From: Atrichornis clamosus
Taxonomy: Eukaryota > Chordata > Aves > Passeriformes > Menuridae
Length of the DNA: 64,000 nt
Assembly (NCBI GenBank): GCA_013400975.1
Contig: WBMZ01000175.1
Span: forward strand, 1-64,000
Direction: 5' to 3'
Position 1 is the stretch's first letter. Every line of letters begins with the position of its first letter. A program made the position numbers and the translations under genes. Shown piece by piece: positions 1 through 12,805 of the stretch. The notes beneath the pieces are model-generated. The model was not told the origin of the DNA. It saw only the letters and a program-made list of their open reading frames with translations, and did no database searches.

Positions 1-370
1 GCCGGCGGGGATCTCGGTGCCGGGCTGCCCTCCCTCCCTCCGTCGGTCCGTCAGTCCGTCCGTGCCGCGGCCGCCTCAGCCCCTCGCCGCGCTGCCCCCC
101 CGCCGCCGCCCGGCCTCACGGGCCGGCTCCGCCGCTTCCGCCTTCCCCATGCTGCGGGCGGCGGCGGCGGTCAGAGGGCAGAGGGCAGGGTTCGCCGCCT
201 CCCTCTCTTCCCTTCCCCGCCGTTCCCCGGCCGGCCGGAACAGGCGCTGCCCAGGGCACCGACCACCCCCGCGGGCAGGGCCGGGAGAGGCCGCGGGTCC
301 CCCGGGCGTGGCGGAGCGCAGGGCTCCCGGGGCCCCCTCCCGGCTGAGATCCCCGTCCCGTTAATTAATT
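1..370. promoter_or_regulatory. CpG island, probable promoter / first-exon region (truncated by window edge)
   Basis: By hand count the first 360 bases hold about fifty CpG dinucleotides in very GC-rich sequence, while the DNA after about position 370 is AT-rich and CpG-poor. The edge is sharp: the GC-rich block ends around the CCCGTCCCG at 352-360 and is followed at once by TTAATTAATTC. Unmethylated CpG islands of this kind usually mark vertebrate promoters and first exons. The island contains ATG codons at 17 and 149 in one frame that stays open to 364. The encoded sequence is Arg/Pro/Ala-rich, as any GC-rich frame would be, and I recognise no protein in it. A weak donor-like GTAAAG follows position 434. 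Transcription direction cannot be decided from the window, and the island continues to the left of position 1. Confidence 0.75.
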
Positions 371-3300
371 CATCGCTATTTTTATTTCTAGAGCGGGCAG
401 GGAGCTCTGCAGGAGCTGTGAAGAGGAGGGAACTTGGGTAAAGACATCTATTGTTGTTAGTATTGTTCAATTTTAGGGGCTGGGGGCCGGCCATGAAGCC
501 AGCCGCGGACTGGTGCTGCTCTGGAGCCCATCCTGCTGCCAATCGCCTCGGGAACTTCTTTATTTTCCGGCCCATCCACCTGCCCTGGCAATTCTGGTGG
601 ATTTAAATGAGAAAGTAAAAATTATAAAATATAAAAATATTAATAATATTCTAAAAGATAAAAGATGTTGTGAGGACACATAATTTTGTTGATGGTACAC
701 GTGGAGACTGTGCATGTTTACATGAGCATCTGTAGGAGGAATCACAGGTAGTAACGTCATCTCTATGAGAAAAAAGTAAAAGAAGGAGAGAATTAGGTTT
801 GCAAGGCTGCATATTCCACCCCTGCAAACCACAAAAAGCAGGGAAACCAGCAGCCAAGCCAGATAATGCTTCACCCACCACCCCTCACTCATGAGTCCCC
901 ATGGCTCACAAGTTAGCGAGCAACAAAAACCTTAGGAGACCTTCTCAAACAGCTGAGACTTACAGGAAATTAAAAAGTTAAAGCTGAAGGCCATTAGGGA
1001 GAGTAAAGTATGATGCTGCCCACAATACTTAATGCCGAGCGAGTTATTGTCCGGGGTTGGGAAAGCTGGGGATCACCAGTCTACACATGAGCCTGAGTCC
1101 TAGCTCACATTATCCCTGTGCACAATTTAAATAACTGCTTCATAGACCATTAATTTTGGGCTGAGAATGATAGCTGTCTGCACACCATGATAGTTAACAC
1201 AGAGCTGGCACTTCTTTCCTCTTCCATATTGTATCTGATTTTTGTTGATATTGTTAAAAGAAAAAGGTGCCCATAAGGTAATGCCTTCCCCACAGCACTT
1301 CTTTCCTCTTCCATATTGTATCTGATTTTTGTTGATATTGGAAAATAAATGGTCCAGTTGGAAATGGTAACTTCAGAACATGTCTTGGGATTGTATTTAG
1401 GCAAAAACTTGTAAATAGATTATCTAGGGCAGTAATTTCTAAAAGTTAGAAATGCCTTGGTTTGTAATGCTGACAAACTAATAGTCAATTAAGGCTGCAG
1501 GTCAACTCTTTGGTATAAATCGCCATCACTCTAACCTGAAAATCCCTTCCCCTACTCTGCAGCTGCCAGTCTCCCACATCCTCAGGTGTCTTTCCCAAAT
1601 GTTTCACAATGAAGCTTCCAGAATGAGCTGCTGTGCTTGAGGAAAGAGTGGCAATATTTCAGGCTGGAAGAGCTAGAAGGGACTATGGCAACAGTGCTCT
1701 GCAGGAGACTCAGGCCATGAGGGAAAGCCGCAGGGTTCTTGTTGGAAAGCAGAGATATATATGTGCATCTGAATATTTCTTAAATGAATTTTACCACATA
1801 CAAATTCTGTTTTAGTAGAATAATCTTCATTGCACTAAATAGAAACCCAAGCATGATGAAGTCATCAAATCAAAACGAGAAATGAATTTTAGGTAGGCAG
1901 AATGTATTTATTTACTAGAAATTTAAGTCAAACATCATGTCTAGCATGCTGTGTCTTAGGAAAAGTTTTATGAGTTTTTACAACAGGCAGGATTTGAGCC
2001 TTTTCCTTGTCTTTTATTGGTATTCTCTAATTTCTTACTATTGTCTCTTCCTAAACAGGAGGTGACTGGAATACATATGCACACAGCTGAACAGGGAAAG
2101 AACTTCTGTGCTGCTGCAGACCTTATATCAATACCCAATCTGCCTTTCCTGCTTTCAAAAATAAATGGATTATTAGTCCTCTACTCCTTATGTGCAGTCT
2201 GGCACGTGAGGGGTGTGGAACCTTTCTTCCTTTCTCATGTTTCTCCTCTCTACTCAGCTGGTGGAGCAGGCAGTGGGGAGATGCCCTCTCAATGCCTCCA
2301 CCCCTGTGCTTGAAGAGAATTCTTCTCAAAGGTGCACCAGAGATATTTTATTCCCCCTAGGATCAAGTTGAAAGCTGGCCTTTTGATTTTGTCCTCTTTG
2401 GAATAGGGTAATTGTCATCTTCTGGAATGTAACATGGGATATAAATGACAAAATATCTCAGAGAAATAATGATATCTCCAGCAACACAGTGTCCCCTGGC
2501 ACTATGTTAGAGCATTAATCCAGAAATGACTCAGATATTCATTCACTAAGCTACCACCACTGCTCAATGCCTGTATGCACTGTAGGTTTTGCTTATCACT
2601 GTCCATAATTTAGTGAATATTGCACTAGAAAATCCATTTTCTTTTCTGTGCACCCTTTTGGTTACAAGACTCTACGGTTCCTTCAGTACACCATAGATAT
2701 CCACTGTTGTTCTCTAATAATAATCTTTTAAACTCACTCTTATTGCTGTTTCATGTTTTCTGCTCAAGTTCACTCACTCTGAAGATGTCCTATCACAAAT
2801 TTCTAGTCCTTGGTTTCTTTTAGAGGATCTTGAGCTCAAAACATTAAATTTGGAGCTTGCATGCAAATGTATCTCCCTTGTGTTAAAAAGGATTTCTCCC
2901 AGTGGATGGTTGGTAGCTCCTGTATTGTTCTCTGCCTTGTCCCTTTTCCCTGTTCTACCACTACCTGTGTAGCATTGGAGAAAACTGAGAAAAGTAAGCC
3001 CAGAATTTTGCTGATGAAGAAAAAGCCATCAAAGCTGGAATACCTGGCCTAACAAAACTGTTTCTGCATTTCTAATTTGCAGTATCTGTCCTGTGTTCCT
3101 GGTGGCTACTCCAACACCTCATCTCCTTGTAGATAGTGATGTGAGTTTAAAAAACAGTTGTTGCAGAACAACAGTGGATATCTATGGTATATTGAATACA
3201 GAGCCTTAAAGCTCATGTGTGACATCTATCTCTATTACACGTTCTTCCAGTCATTTCTGGCCCAGGAGATCAACATTGTTTTTTAAAGTAGGAATTCCAA

Positions 3301-6300
3301 GAATTATGGTGGATTTTTTTTTTCAGTTTCAGTTATTTTCAATACTCTCTCAATTCTCCCTCCTGAGCTTACGGTACATCTGATTAAACATGAGCCTTGA
3401 TATTCTGGCTGTCCTTTCAAAAGAAAATGCAAGAAAATCTTTTTGCCTGTGCTGTTGAGACAGTTCCAAGTCCCCGTTCTCCTTTCCAGTTGCATACTTG
3501 CTAAACAGGATCAGAGCAGTTGTACTTACACTGGTAAACTGTAGCAAGTAATTTGGAGATTTCATTTCTCCCTGATTTCTGTTTATGAAGAGGAGACATT
3601 TTGTTACTTTTTAAGTGAAAGTGCTATCTCTTCTTTGAAATTATTTGCTGAGTAATTCTTAGCTGGCAGATCTTGGGCAATGTGTTTGCTTTGAGCGTTA
3701 GGTCGTGCGAGGAACAGGCTGGTTTTGTCTAGACATGTGACAAGCTTCTGCTCTCTGCCTTGCTGACTAACTTTCAGTAGCTGTTGCAGCTGTCCAGACT
3801 GCACGTTTTCTGGAAAGACTATACAGTTTTTTGAGACTGAGCATTGTTGCCTGTTAGCTTTATCTTAGCTGTCGTTATTTCTTCAATTAGGGACTTCTTC
3901 AGGAATTCACTAGAATTAATTGACTGCAGAAATCAAATAGCTGGGCTCAAACCCACCACTGTGAATTGGAAGGTTTTTCTCAAGCTACTGTGTTTGTCTG
4001 CTCCCTTGGTTTGAGAAGAATTCATTAAGCTGGAAGTATTCTGATACAAGTATTAAAAGCTAGAAAAATATTCATCCAATTTCTGTCCTGACCCCAAATT
4101 TCACAACCCAAAATGTTCAAATTTTTCTGAGGCTGTGTGAGTTAAAGCCACTGTCCTGCTCTGCAGGCTTTCTTTTACCTTTCACGTTCACTCTTGTGGA
4201 ATATCTCAGAAGGGGGAGGCCTTTGGCCTCAGCACTAGGGCTGAATTTTCTCTGGTAGGCTTTGAAAGCCCTACACACACCTCAGTGGTCCTGAGCTCTC
4301 AGGTGTCATTTCTTCTGTGCTGTTGTTCTCTGTGGCCAGCTATGTGTTTTTCCTGCCCTCTGCTTGGGATGCAGTTTAAGTCTCCCCTGCCTCACACTTC
4401 ACTTACCTTTCTTGCATTACTGCAATGAACAGGGTCGTACAAGAAACAGCAAAGGAAATGTGTCTCTGAAGAGGGGAGTGCCTTGAAATCAGGGAAATGC
4501 CATGGAATTGTCCATTGTTCTGATGGAAATCCAGTACTTTTTAACGGGAAACCTGGAGTTACGGATATGGGAGTACTTTGTTCTATATCAGACTTCAAAT
4601 AAATGCCAGGTACCACTAAGAGTGTTGGAAGCATCATCTTTTCTGTTCGTTCTTAGCTGAACATGTTTCACAGCCTTTCAACACTCTCATCCATTGTGAA
4701 GTTCAAAGAGGCTTAAATGCTGTAAAACAGTCATCAAATACTATAATTAAACTTGCCAGTCACCCAGATTTGACCCAAACTGCCTGTGTCTCAAGATGTT
4801 AGTCAGCTGTCTGGGTTAGATTTCAATTCAGTCTTTTAAAAACATGAAAACACCTAGTTCTCAGCAGCTTTTGCACAAACCATTGTGCTCTTCTGTCAAA
4901 GCCTCCCTGTCATGCAAACTCCTTGAATATTTCCAAGCTGACATAGCCATGGGATACCTCAGGCTCGTGGAAACGCCATCACCCTCCTCTACACCTGGTA
5001 GGATTCAGACTGTCTTCAGCAAAACCTCCACGGGAGACAGCACCAGTCACATGAAACGCGTTTAAAACTAACCTCTTAGGGCTAAATTCAGATTTGCCTT
5101 TGGATCTCGTATAACTTCATGGAAACTACCAAGTTTGCCATTAAAATACGTGTTCAAAAATCATAGAAACACAAACTAGGTCTCAAACTGAAGAGTTACA
5201 TTAGAATTGGAAATTGGCTATATGGCATCTATTTTTAGACTTAAATATACACATTCTTTTGCTTTCAGTACATGTCCAATGCTTGAAGATCTTCAATAAC
5301 TTTGATGCATTGGAAATGGACATAATTAATATAGGGAAAGTCAAGGATAATTTTTTCATCTCTGCAGAGAACAATATATTTTTGTGCTTGACAGAACCTA
5401 AGAAACATTAACAATAGAAACAAATAGCTTCAAAATGATGACCTTTCTGGTTTTCTAATGAACCAAGAGGGAAAAAAAAAGAAAGATTTTTATTATTGTC
5501 TGCATATGAGGCTTCTTCAGAGGTATTTTTCCTGTGTTTAAGTAACTCCTGCTTTTACTCTCTAGGTCATTTATTCTTTATAGGTCTCCAAGGATCTCAG
5601 AGACCATTTACCCCACAAATTCTCTAAAATTATCAACTCTCTTAGGGAGAATCTCAGCAAATAGCAGAAAATTACGTTCAAAAAGAGTTCTTTGTAAGGT
5701 AAGTTTTGAACTTCTCTAATTGTTTTCCATCTCTAGGACCTCAGAGGGCTTTACAGGACCTACACATCCCACATCATTATGCTGCCATATGAGGACAGAA
5801 AGGAGGGAATTATTTGTAGGAAGATTAAATTGTTATATTTATATCATTTGTTTGTGCACCAAGTTAGCAGTCACAGAAGCAGGTAAAATAGCTACCCACC
5901 CTACAGCATGATGTGCTCCTTTGAATGAGTGAGTAAACGAGTCCTCACTGAAATTTAGTCTTAACTAAAACAGCACACTTCACTTCCTGCACATTCCCGA
6001 GACTTTTTTCCCAGGCTTAGCTGCCCCTAAAATCTCTTCCCAGGGATTTTCTTCTACCAGAGGACTATCCTGTGTCTCTTCTGCTGTTGCAGGGTCTAAT
6101 GGAATCCACCTGCAGCACTGAGGCAGCCGTGGTTAATCTGCAGTTAACTGCAGGGTCTCAGCCGCTCCTGCGTGTTCGTAACAGGAGAACTCTTCTTCCC
6201 TGGTGATACCAAAACACCCCCGCAGCCAACCAAAAAATTAAATAACTAAACAGAAAATATTTAATGAGGGAGGGAAGGGGGCTTGATGTGTTTGTTACTC

Positions 6301-9204
6301 TCAGATTTAACGTGTCTCCTTTCAAGCCCTGGTAAACCAAGACGTGGATTTTCTAACTCTTCACATCCCACATTGGAGAGCTCATATAAAGCCCAGAACA
6401 ATATTTGGTGTTTTGGTAGAATTTTTTTCTCTTGCTGAGTTGATGAATAATTCAAATTTTTAAATCATCTTTTCCTCATAGCAGTATAAATTTCATTTTG
6501 GCTTCAGCAAGGTCTTAACATAAATATGTGATTAGAGAAGGATTCTAAATAAAATTGCTATAGTTAAGTTTTATGTATGTTAAGTGTATGTACTCCAACC
6601 ACTCTTCTCCAATGTTACTTAAAACCCGCCTTTCTTTCAAGTGTAGTTTATTCTTAGAAAACTCAAGCTGCTCCTAGAATTCTGCTCCCAGTAAGAGACA
6701 AATTAGATAAAAACAACTTCTTGAAAGGAGAGAGCTTGCAGATCTCTTGCAAGTAGACATGGAGTGCTGCTTAACAGCCTTCTATACCCTTTTGGTAAGA
6801 ATTATCCAATAACTAGCAATATAGCAGATAGAATTTCACTTTTCCAAAATATGTGTAGTGCATCTTCTTCCCAACACCAGAAGTTGGAAGGGTTGTGAGG
6901 GCTATGGGAATACTGCAGATTTATTTTGGCACTGCCTAGTGCTTCGAGCATCCTGGAAATCAGCACTGGATATGTTCTCATAGTCTGGATGTAAATTAGC
7001 CATATGTGAATTAGAGGCATTATTTACAGATTGAATTGTGCAACTAACTATACTTAGGGCCTTAGATAAATTATTTCTATATTGGGTCCAATTTTTGCTG
7101 TCATTTATAGTAATATAAATCTAGGATCACTCCACTGAAGTCAGTGGGGTAATTACTTTGATTTTTCTCCAGTGTGACAGAGAGAAGAATTTAGTCTCTG
7201 ATTATTATTTGCAGCTCTGAAGGCCTTTCCCCTACACTGGGAATCTGCTGAGGCTCTTCTGTCACTTTGCCCACTATAGAATTGTGCTCAGAAAGTGTAC
7301 CTGCACATGAAAGCAAAGTGATACAGTCAGATTTAGTTGGTTCTGGAGTCTGAGTAAATAAAAATGAGAACAGTTACCTGGTGTTACAATCTTTCTGTGC
7401 TTTGCTCTTCATGTTCCTTTGTCTTTGCTTCCAAAAGTTTGCAACCAGAGATCTTTCTGGCTAAGGCTCACTAAAAATCACCTCTAGAAGTGTTAAGATA
7501 TGGACATCACCCTCTGAGCTTCTTCACCACCACTTTAAATGTCGCTTTAGCAAAAGAGATTTGTCACTGCCTTAGGGTTTTCACTGTATCTTCCTGGCTT
7601 AAACCAATGGTGTGTCCTCTTTTTCCATTGATGTTTGACAGCATTGTCTAACTGTGAAAACGCTGTGAATAACAGAAAAAGCTCTTTACAGCAGCTCTTT
7701 TGAAACTCCCATCTGCTAGAAAATTATGAAATCAAAGATGAAGCATACAAATCTCAATAGAAAAATAGAAACCATGCTAACACATCAGCAATTGTTCTCT
7801 AGAAACACTCTCACTGATGTTGGGGTAAAGTGATTGTCCATATAAGAACACAGATGTCTCATCATCCAGCAACATATGATATTAAGGCATACCAATGTTG
7901 GATGCAACTTCGTAGCTGTGATTCAAAAGCTCATGTTAGAGGAACACACTGGGATGCTGGTTATATCTTTTTCAACTCAGTTTTTCTAATGAGAAGAAGA
8001 TGTCTGAATGTATTTTCTGTAAGTCATAATCATTTGAAAAAATGCATTAGCAGGCACAGGTCTCATAAGTGATTTTAAATCATCTCCATATTTTGTTTTC
8101 CTTCAGCTTCTCCTTTGTTTCTTTTCTGCTGCTCAATCTCATTTTTTCTCTCCCCATATTACTGTAACAGCACGTCTGCCTTCATTTCCAGTGATAGGAA
8201 AGCCTATGTGATTAAATGCTTCACTTTGGCAATCAGACATTCTTGCTGTTTGTTTGTCTAAGGATCTTTTGTGCAGCATCCAGCCACTACCTGGGCCCTT
8301 CCATTGCTAGTGACAATATCAAGAGGTCACAGAAGATGATAATTGCCCCACTGCTGAGTTTGAGCAGCATGGTAATGACTGGAGAGTGCTGACTAAAGAG
8401 GCACAAGACTAATATTACTGTGCAAATAACCTTTACTCAGCAAAACTCACAGGCAGTTGTAAATACTAACTTATATATCATCCCAGCCAAGGAACGACTT
8501 CTCAGGATCGTCCCTGGAATCACTTAAATTGCAGAAACAGAGATTCATTTCAACATTTAAGTATCCAGCATATGTTCCCAAAAAAGACTTTTCTATCCAG
8601 TGGCAAGCCTGAAATTTTAAGTGTGAAAAAAAAAGAGGTAAAGAGGTAAAAGATTAGAGCAGTTGGTTTGTGCATGGTGCCAGTGGGACTGGACAAAGCA
8701 GATTACCTGGCTCCATTTTTATGTTTTCTACAGGAAAGCATGGACATGGAGGGAATCAGAAGGAAAGAGGGAGTCGTTCACCAAGCCAAACACTTGCGAC
8801 AGGGCTTCCCAGAGCATCAGTGTTGTTGTGAAGGGGGGACTCTTCAGGTAGTTTTTACTGTGGTTCCTATACTGATGTTGACTTTGCCAGTTAGTTCAGC
8901 TGAAGAAGACTGACCTGCCCCAGCACATCCTTGGTCATCAAATGTGTTAAATAATTAACACATTTGCCCTGACCAGAATGCCTCACCTGGGAAACCTGCA
9001 CCCAGCCCTGTTCCCAGCTCTCCTTATGTCAAAGAGCCCTCCAGTCTTGACTGAAAAGCTTCTGGGCTGAAGAATGCACAACCCTTTTCTAGAAGCTTTC
9101 CTGATGATTAATTAACCTCATTGTTAATAGTCCTTTTTGTTTTATCTATAAATCTGACCATTTCCAGCTTCTAGGTCTTGATTCATTTTTATATGTTAAA
9201 TTAT
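371..9204. other. Non-coding stretch, intron or intergenic
   Basis: I see no gene here. Open frames are short (98 codons or fewer), overlap on both strands and lack recognisable domains. The sequence is AT-rich and CpG-poor. Apart from the direct repeat at 1208-1340 I see only homopolymer runs, such as the A-run with a repeated GAGGTAAA motif around 8626-8652. A stretch around 5760-5890 vaguely resembles an old SINE but is too degraded to call. If the CpG island at the left edge is a promoter firing to the right, this would be the start of its first intron. Confidence 0.6.
1208..1340. repeat. 46-bp perfect direct repeat, two copies
   Basis: The 46 bases at 1208-1253 recur without mismatch at 1295-1340, a spacing of 87 bases start to start. 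Each copy begins GCACTTCTTTCC and ends TTGTTGATATTG. The 41 bases between the copies are unique and begin with an A-rich run. Perfect identity over 46 bases indicates a recent local duplication, or one kept uniform by conversion. No terminal inverted repeats are visible, so I do not call it a transposon. Confidence 0.9.
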
Positions 9205-9436
9205 GGAGCCATTACAAATCTTCTCCACGTGTAGGTATTAATATATTGACCAAGTCTCTTAACCTTTCTTTTGATAAAGTAAACAGATTAAGCTGCAAAC
9301 ATCCATCCCTACAAGGCATATATTCCAAATCTTGAAATCATTCTTTTCTGATCTATTTTCAATTTTCCATGGCTTCTTTGAAGTGTGAACACCAAGACAA
9401 GTCATGATATTCCAGTAGTTTTCCCACCAGCTCACA
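9205..9436 (-). mobile_element. Decayed ancient CR1 LINE fragment (ORF2 3' part)
   Basis: Read on the plus strand this segment follows the reverse complement of the end of CR1 ORF2 as found in birds, crocodilians and turtles. The order of blocks is preserved: AACCTTTCTTTTGATAAAG, AAACAGATTAAGCT, ACAAGGCATATATTCCAA, GAACACCAAGACAAG and ATATTCCAG. Translated on the minus strand, pieces of the reverse transcriptase C-terminal region remain, for example DLEYMPC followed by LQLNLFTLSKERLRDL, which matches the family pattern GLE-x-MPY ... L-x-ELNLFSL-x-KRRLRGDL. In-frame stops and a frame change show that it is dead. Its edges are approximate. The divergence points to an old insertion, clearly older than the copy at 45375-45685. 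Confidence 0.8.
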
Positions 9437-11410
9437 CACAGCTGTACTTCTTTTGCCAGAATCCCTGGCCCAGTAATTCTGCTGCTAGCTTAGGTTTAGG
9501 AAATTCAATCTAGGCTATTAAAACATTTGCTATATATTTTCCCTGCATAATTGGAAAGCAGTGAGAGATCAAGCAAGGGATCAAATCTGAGGGGAAAGAA
9601 AAAAAAAAAAAAGAGGTTCCAATTCTCAACTTAATTGTCCTGAAAAGTTTGGAGAAATTTACTGCAGAGATACTCTCCCATAGAGCAATCAAGTGCTGAC
9701 TGTAAGTCTGTTTATGCTTTGGACACATCTGTATGGCAGCAGCATAAAGAGTGTGGCATGCTGTTTAATATCTGTCAGGCTTCTTTTTTAAACCACTTAA
9801 TAAGCATGTATGTAAATTCTACGCAATAAAAAAGTTCTAACAACTAGAACAAGAATAACCTTTTATGTGGTGGCTCCCACCCTTAATCCCAGCTTCTACA
9901 TGCCAGTTCCTCCCCCCACTTTCACATCCCCATTTCTTGACAGGTGCCAGAATGTTTCAGAATTTTCTTGTGGCTTCACCATGGGAACTGCCATTTCACC
10001 AGGAATGAATTTGACCCGCTGAGCAATAAAGCTGAGGGAAAACACTTACACTCTAGCCAGGATGGGGGAATTGCTTGTTTTTCTGTTGGCATGTTTTCCT
10101 CTGGCAATTTTTTTTCACCAAGGAGAGTTCCATGTTCATTCAACCTTCCTCTGACTTCACCTTGAGAAAGAAACAGGGCTTTGAAAGTGTCGTTTTCCCA
10201 GCAACAGCTGCTGCTTTTAGCATCCAACAGTCTTTAAATCCATAGAAGGCTAGTTTATATGGACAGGGAAGCATTAAATGCTAGGAAATGAGGGTCTTTA
10301 GGTAACTATTCCAGATCTGCTATATCTGCGGTTACAGCAATTGGTGGTGTAGGTGGTGTTCTTTTACTGGCTTTTAATGAGACACATTTATTACTGCCTT
10401 GCGATAAACCAAAGTAAAGCCATAAAAGTGACTTTCATTGAACATTTGTTTGAGTTCTGCCTGGGTATTATAAAGCTTCATTTGTTCAAGACTTCAGTTT
10501 TGGTTTTACACGGCTGCCACCTTTTTGGTAACAGCTGTTATCTCCTTCCATAGCTGAATACAATAGGCTTACCTTCGGCGGCACAGCAGAACTTGTGTGA
10601 GACAGACTCGGGATTTGATCCCTTGCAATCTGCTGAACCAGGAGAATCTCTCAGCTACTCCGTACAACCAGGCAGAATGTGGGTTTGAAACTGCTCATGG
10701 TCATTTGTTAAAATTTCACAACAGTTGAAAACAGAACTGAAGGTTTAGAAGATCATATAATCCAGCAGTCTTTGTTCAGAGGAGCGAAGACCCATTGGCT
10801 TGAGAGATCCTTGATAGACCCAAACCTTCAGCCACAGCATGGTCATAAAAATAAATATGCTTTTTTTAGGTGCAGCAGTGAATTTAAATCTTATACATTT
10901 TCTTCATCTACTGGGCTAGTTCACATTTCACTAAATACGAGTTCCAATATTGCAGCTATACTCTCTGGAAATATTCTTCAAGAAATGTCCTTAACAATTC
11001 ACCTCCGTAAGTTAATACCTATTAAAACCTAAAAATGAATTAGATTTGGAATTTCCTGGATTCTTGTGTTTGTCATGCAAATTTTCAGTGCTGTTCTTTT
11101 TATGATAATATGAAATAAAGTAGTTTCTTATAGTAACATTGTAAATCATTTGCTTTCTATTACACGCAGCTGGTTTTGTTACAGTAATGATTTTGTATGG
11201 GTGCACACTGCAGTGCATATTAAAGGCAATGAAACATTCTTTTTCAGGGCTCACATGCAATTGATGTTTGTGCAAATATAACCAGATAATGACAAAACAG
11301 TAATTTATTATAATATATTAACGAGGTTGTTTCTTCTCTCTTCTCCCCAAATGCACCTTCTTGAAAGCTGCCTTTCCCCTGCAGCAAATCCTTATGCTTT
11401 TTGTTTACAG

Positions 11411-11545
11411 AAACGACTCCCCACCCTTGCAGATGCAGATTAGAGTTTTTCAGCTCACTAGAGATCCAGAATCAAAATCTAAACCAGCTGGTGCTTTTAC
11501 GCGGGTGTCTTACTTTAGCTTACTCCAAAGAACACAAGATGAACG
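11411..11545 (+). other. Possible exon of an unidentified transcript
   Basis: A good acceptor (pyrimidine-rich CTTTTTGTTTACAG ending at 11410) and a good donor (GTAAGAATT from 11546) bound 135 bases. Two of the three forward frames are open across the whole segment. One gives a 45-residue stretch beginning NDSPPLQMQIRVFQL, and the other is Leu/Gln-rich. I recognise neither. Both frames also stay open if spliced to the candidate at 12756-12805. Short open stretches with good splice signals arise by chance in 64 kb, so this could be a lncRNA exon, a lineage-specific exon or nothing. Confidence 0.22.
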
Positions 11546-12755
11546 GTAAGAATTAAATAAACCACAAATTATTTTGGGGACAGTCTGGTTTAGATTAGAA
11601 GTAAACTTTTCACTGCTGGCTGTTGTTTCAAAACTATTGCCTCTATTTTTGATATTCATCCTTGGGATCTAACACAAACTATGTCTTACTAGTTTAATCC
11701 ATTGTTAGGCCATGTTTAAATATCTTTTATTATAGTCATGTGCTATAAAATAGTTCTCACTGGAGTTTGCTGGCTCGAAGCCAAAGGGTAATACAGCTTC
11801 AAGTGGCACAGCGCAGTATTAAAAGAATTTTTTTCCTTTGGTGTTGGTACTTACCAATTTCACACCTTGAAAAGAGCCTAACTACATCAAAATGTGATGT
11901 ATCTACTTTGAGTGCAGGGACTAGAAAAATATTATAGCACAAAACAAGAGCAAAGGAAAACATTTCAACTGTATCAACTGTATATTCATTTTGGTGCGTG
12001 ATTAGCAATTTGTGTAATTCCTTGCTGTGGAGCCTAGAAATTATATACATAGGTTTTTCAAGCTTCTGTTTTTAGAAGTAACTTTGTTTTAAACTTCCTA
12101 CAGCAGCACCACTTACACGACCACAATGACCATTATTTAGCTCATAGTTAACATTAAATTAAGTCATTTGTATTTAGAAAGACCTTTTCCTCCTCTGAAA
12201 TGATAATTGAATGAAGGGTGTAGCATCTTCAATTCAGCCTCTGACAGCAATTTTTTTCTTGTGGAGAGCCACAATCATGCAAACACTACCAATAAAGTGA
12301 ATAAAGAATGATAATAATGCTTAGTAATGTGGACCTTCAATTCTGCAGGCATTTTGGCAAAAGCCAATTTCGATACATTTCAAAATATTTCCAAGTACGG
12401 ACTAGGTTCCATTGGGATGATCAAAGATTAGGACAAAAAAATTGCTACCATTATTTCATTGCTGTGCTCTGTACCAGCACCTTCATTCTAGGGTATTATG
12501 ACATTCAGTTCTGTTGTTTCTGTTGCTCATGGGGAAAACATGCCCAGAAAGGAAGGAAAGAGACTGTTAGGAGCAGTTAACCTCTGCAGCTTCCAAGCAG
12601 AGCACTAACGTTCAATATATGCCAAACCCAGCCCATTAGGTTGAATAATGAGCGAGTATATCTGAAACTTTGTACAAGACAAGATGAAAACAGATTGGGC
12701 AGGCTTTTGTACCACACTTTATTACCTAGTGAAATGTAATTTGATCTATTTGCAG

Positions 12756-12805
12756 GAGGAAGAACCAGAGATGCTTGTTTCAGAATTCAATTGTTCCGGA
12801 AAGAT
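12756..12805 (+). other. Possible small exon, partner of 11411-11545
   Basis: A 50-base segment is preceded by TTTGATCTATTTGCAG (ending at 12755) and followed by the near-consensus donor GTAAGTAC (from 12806). It lies about 1.2 kb downstream of the other candidate on the same strand. All three reading frames are open, which is uninformative at this length. No protein family is suggested by any frame. The call rests on the splice signals and on the proximity of the two segments. Confidence 0.2.

Noticed and set aside
2017..2313. 98-codon frame behind a good acceptor at about 2058
   Set aside because: No donor in a sensible place, an opposite-strand frame overlaps it, and the peptide is unrecognisable.
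5740..5900. Possible MIR-like SINE (GAGGACAGAAAGGAGGG, then TTAGCAGTCACAGAAGC)
   Set aside because: Only loosely similar to the MIR tail, with the diagnostic words missing; weaker than the three traces listed.
10560..10670. tRNA-like or SINE-like segment containing GGGATTTGATCCC
   Set aside because: The B-box-like word is not preceded by an A box at a suitable distance and no cloverleaf can be drawn.
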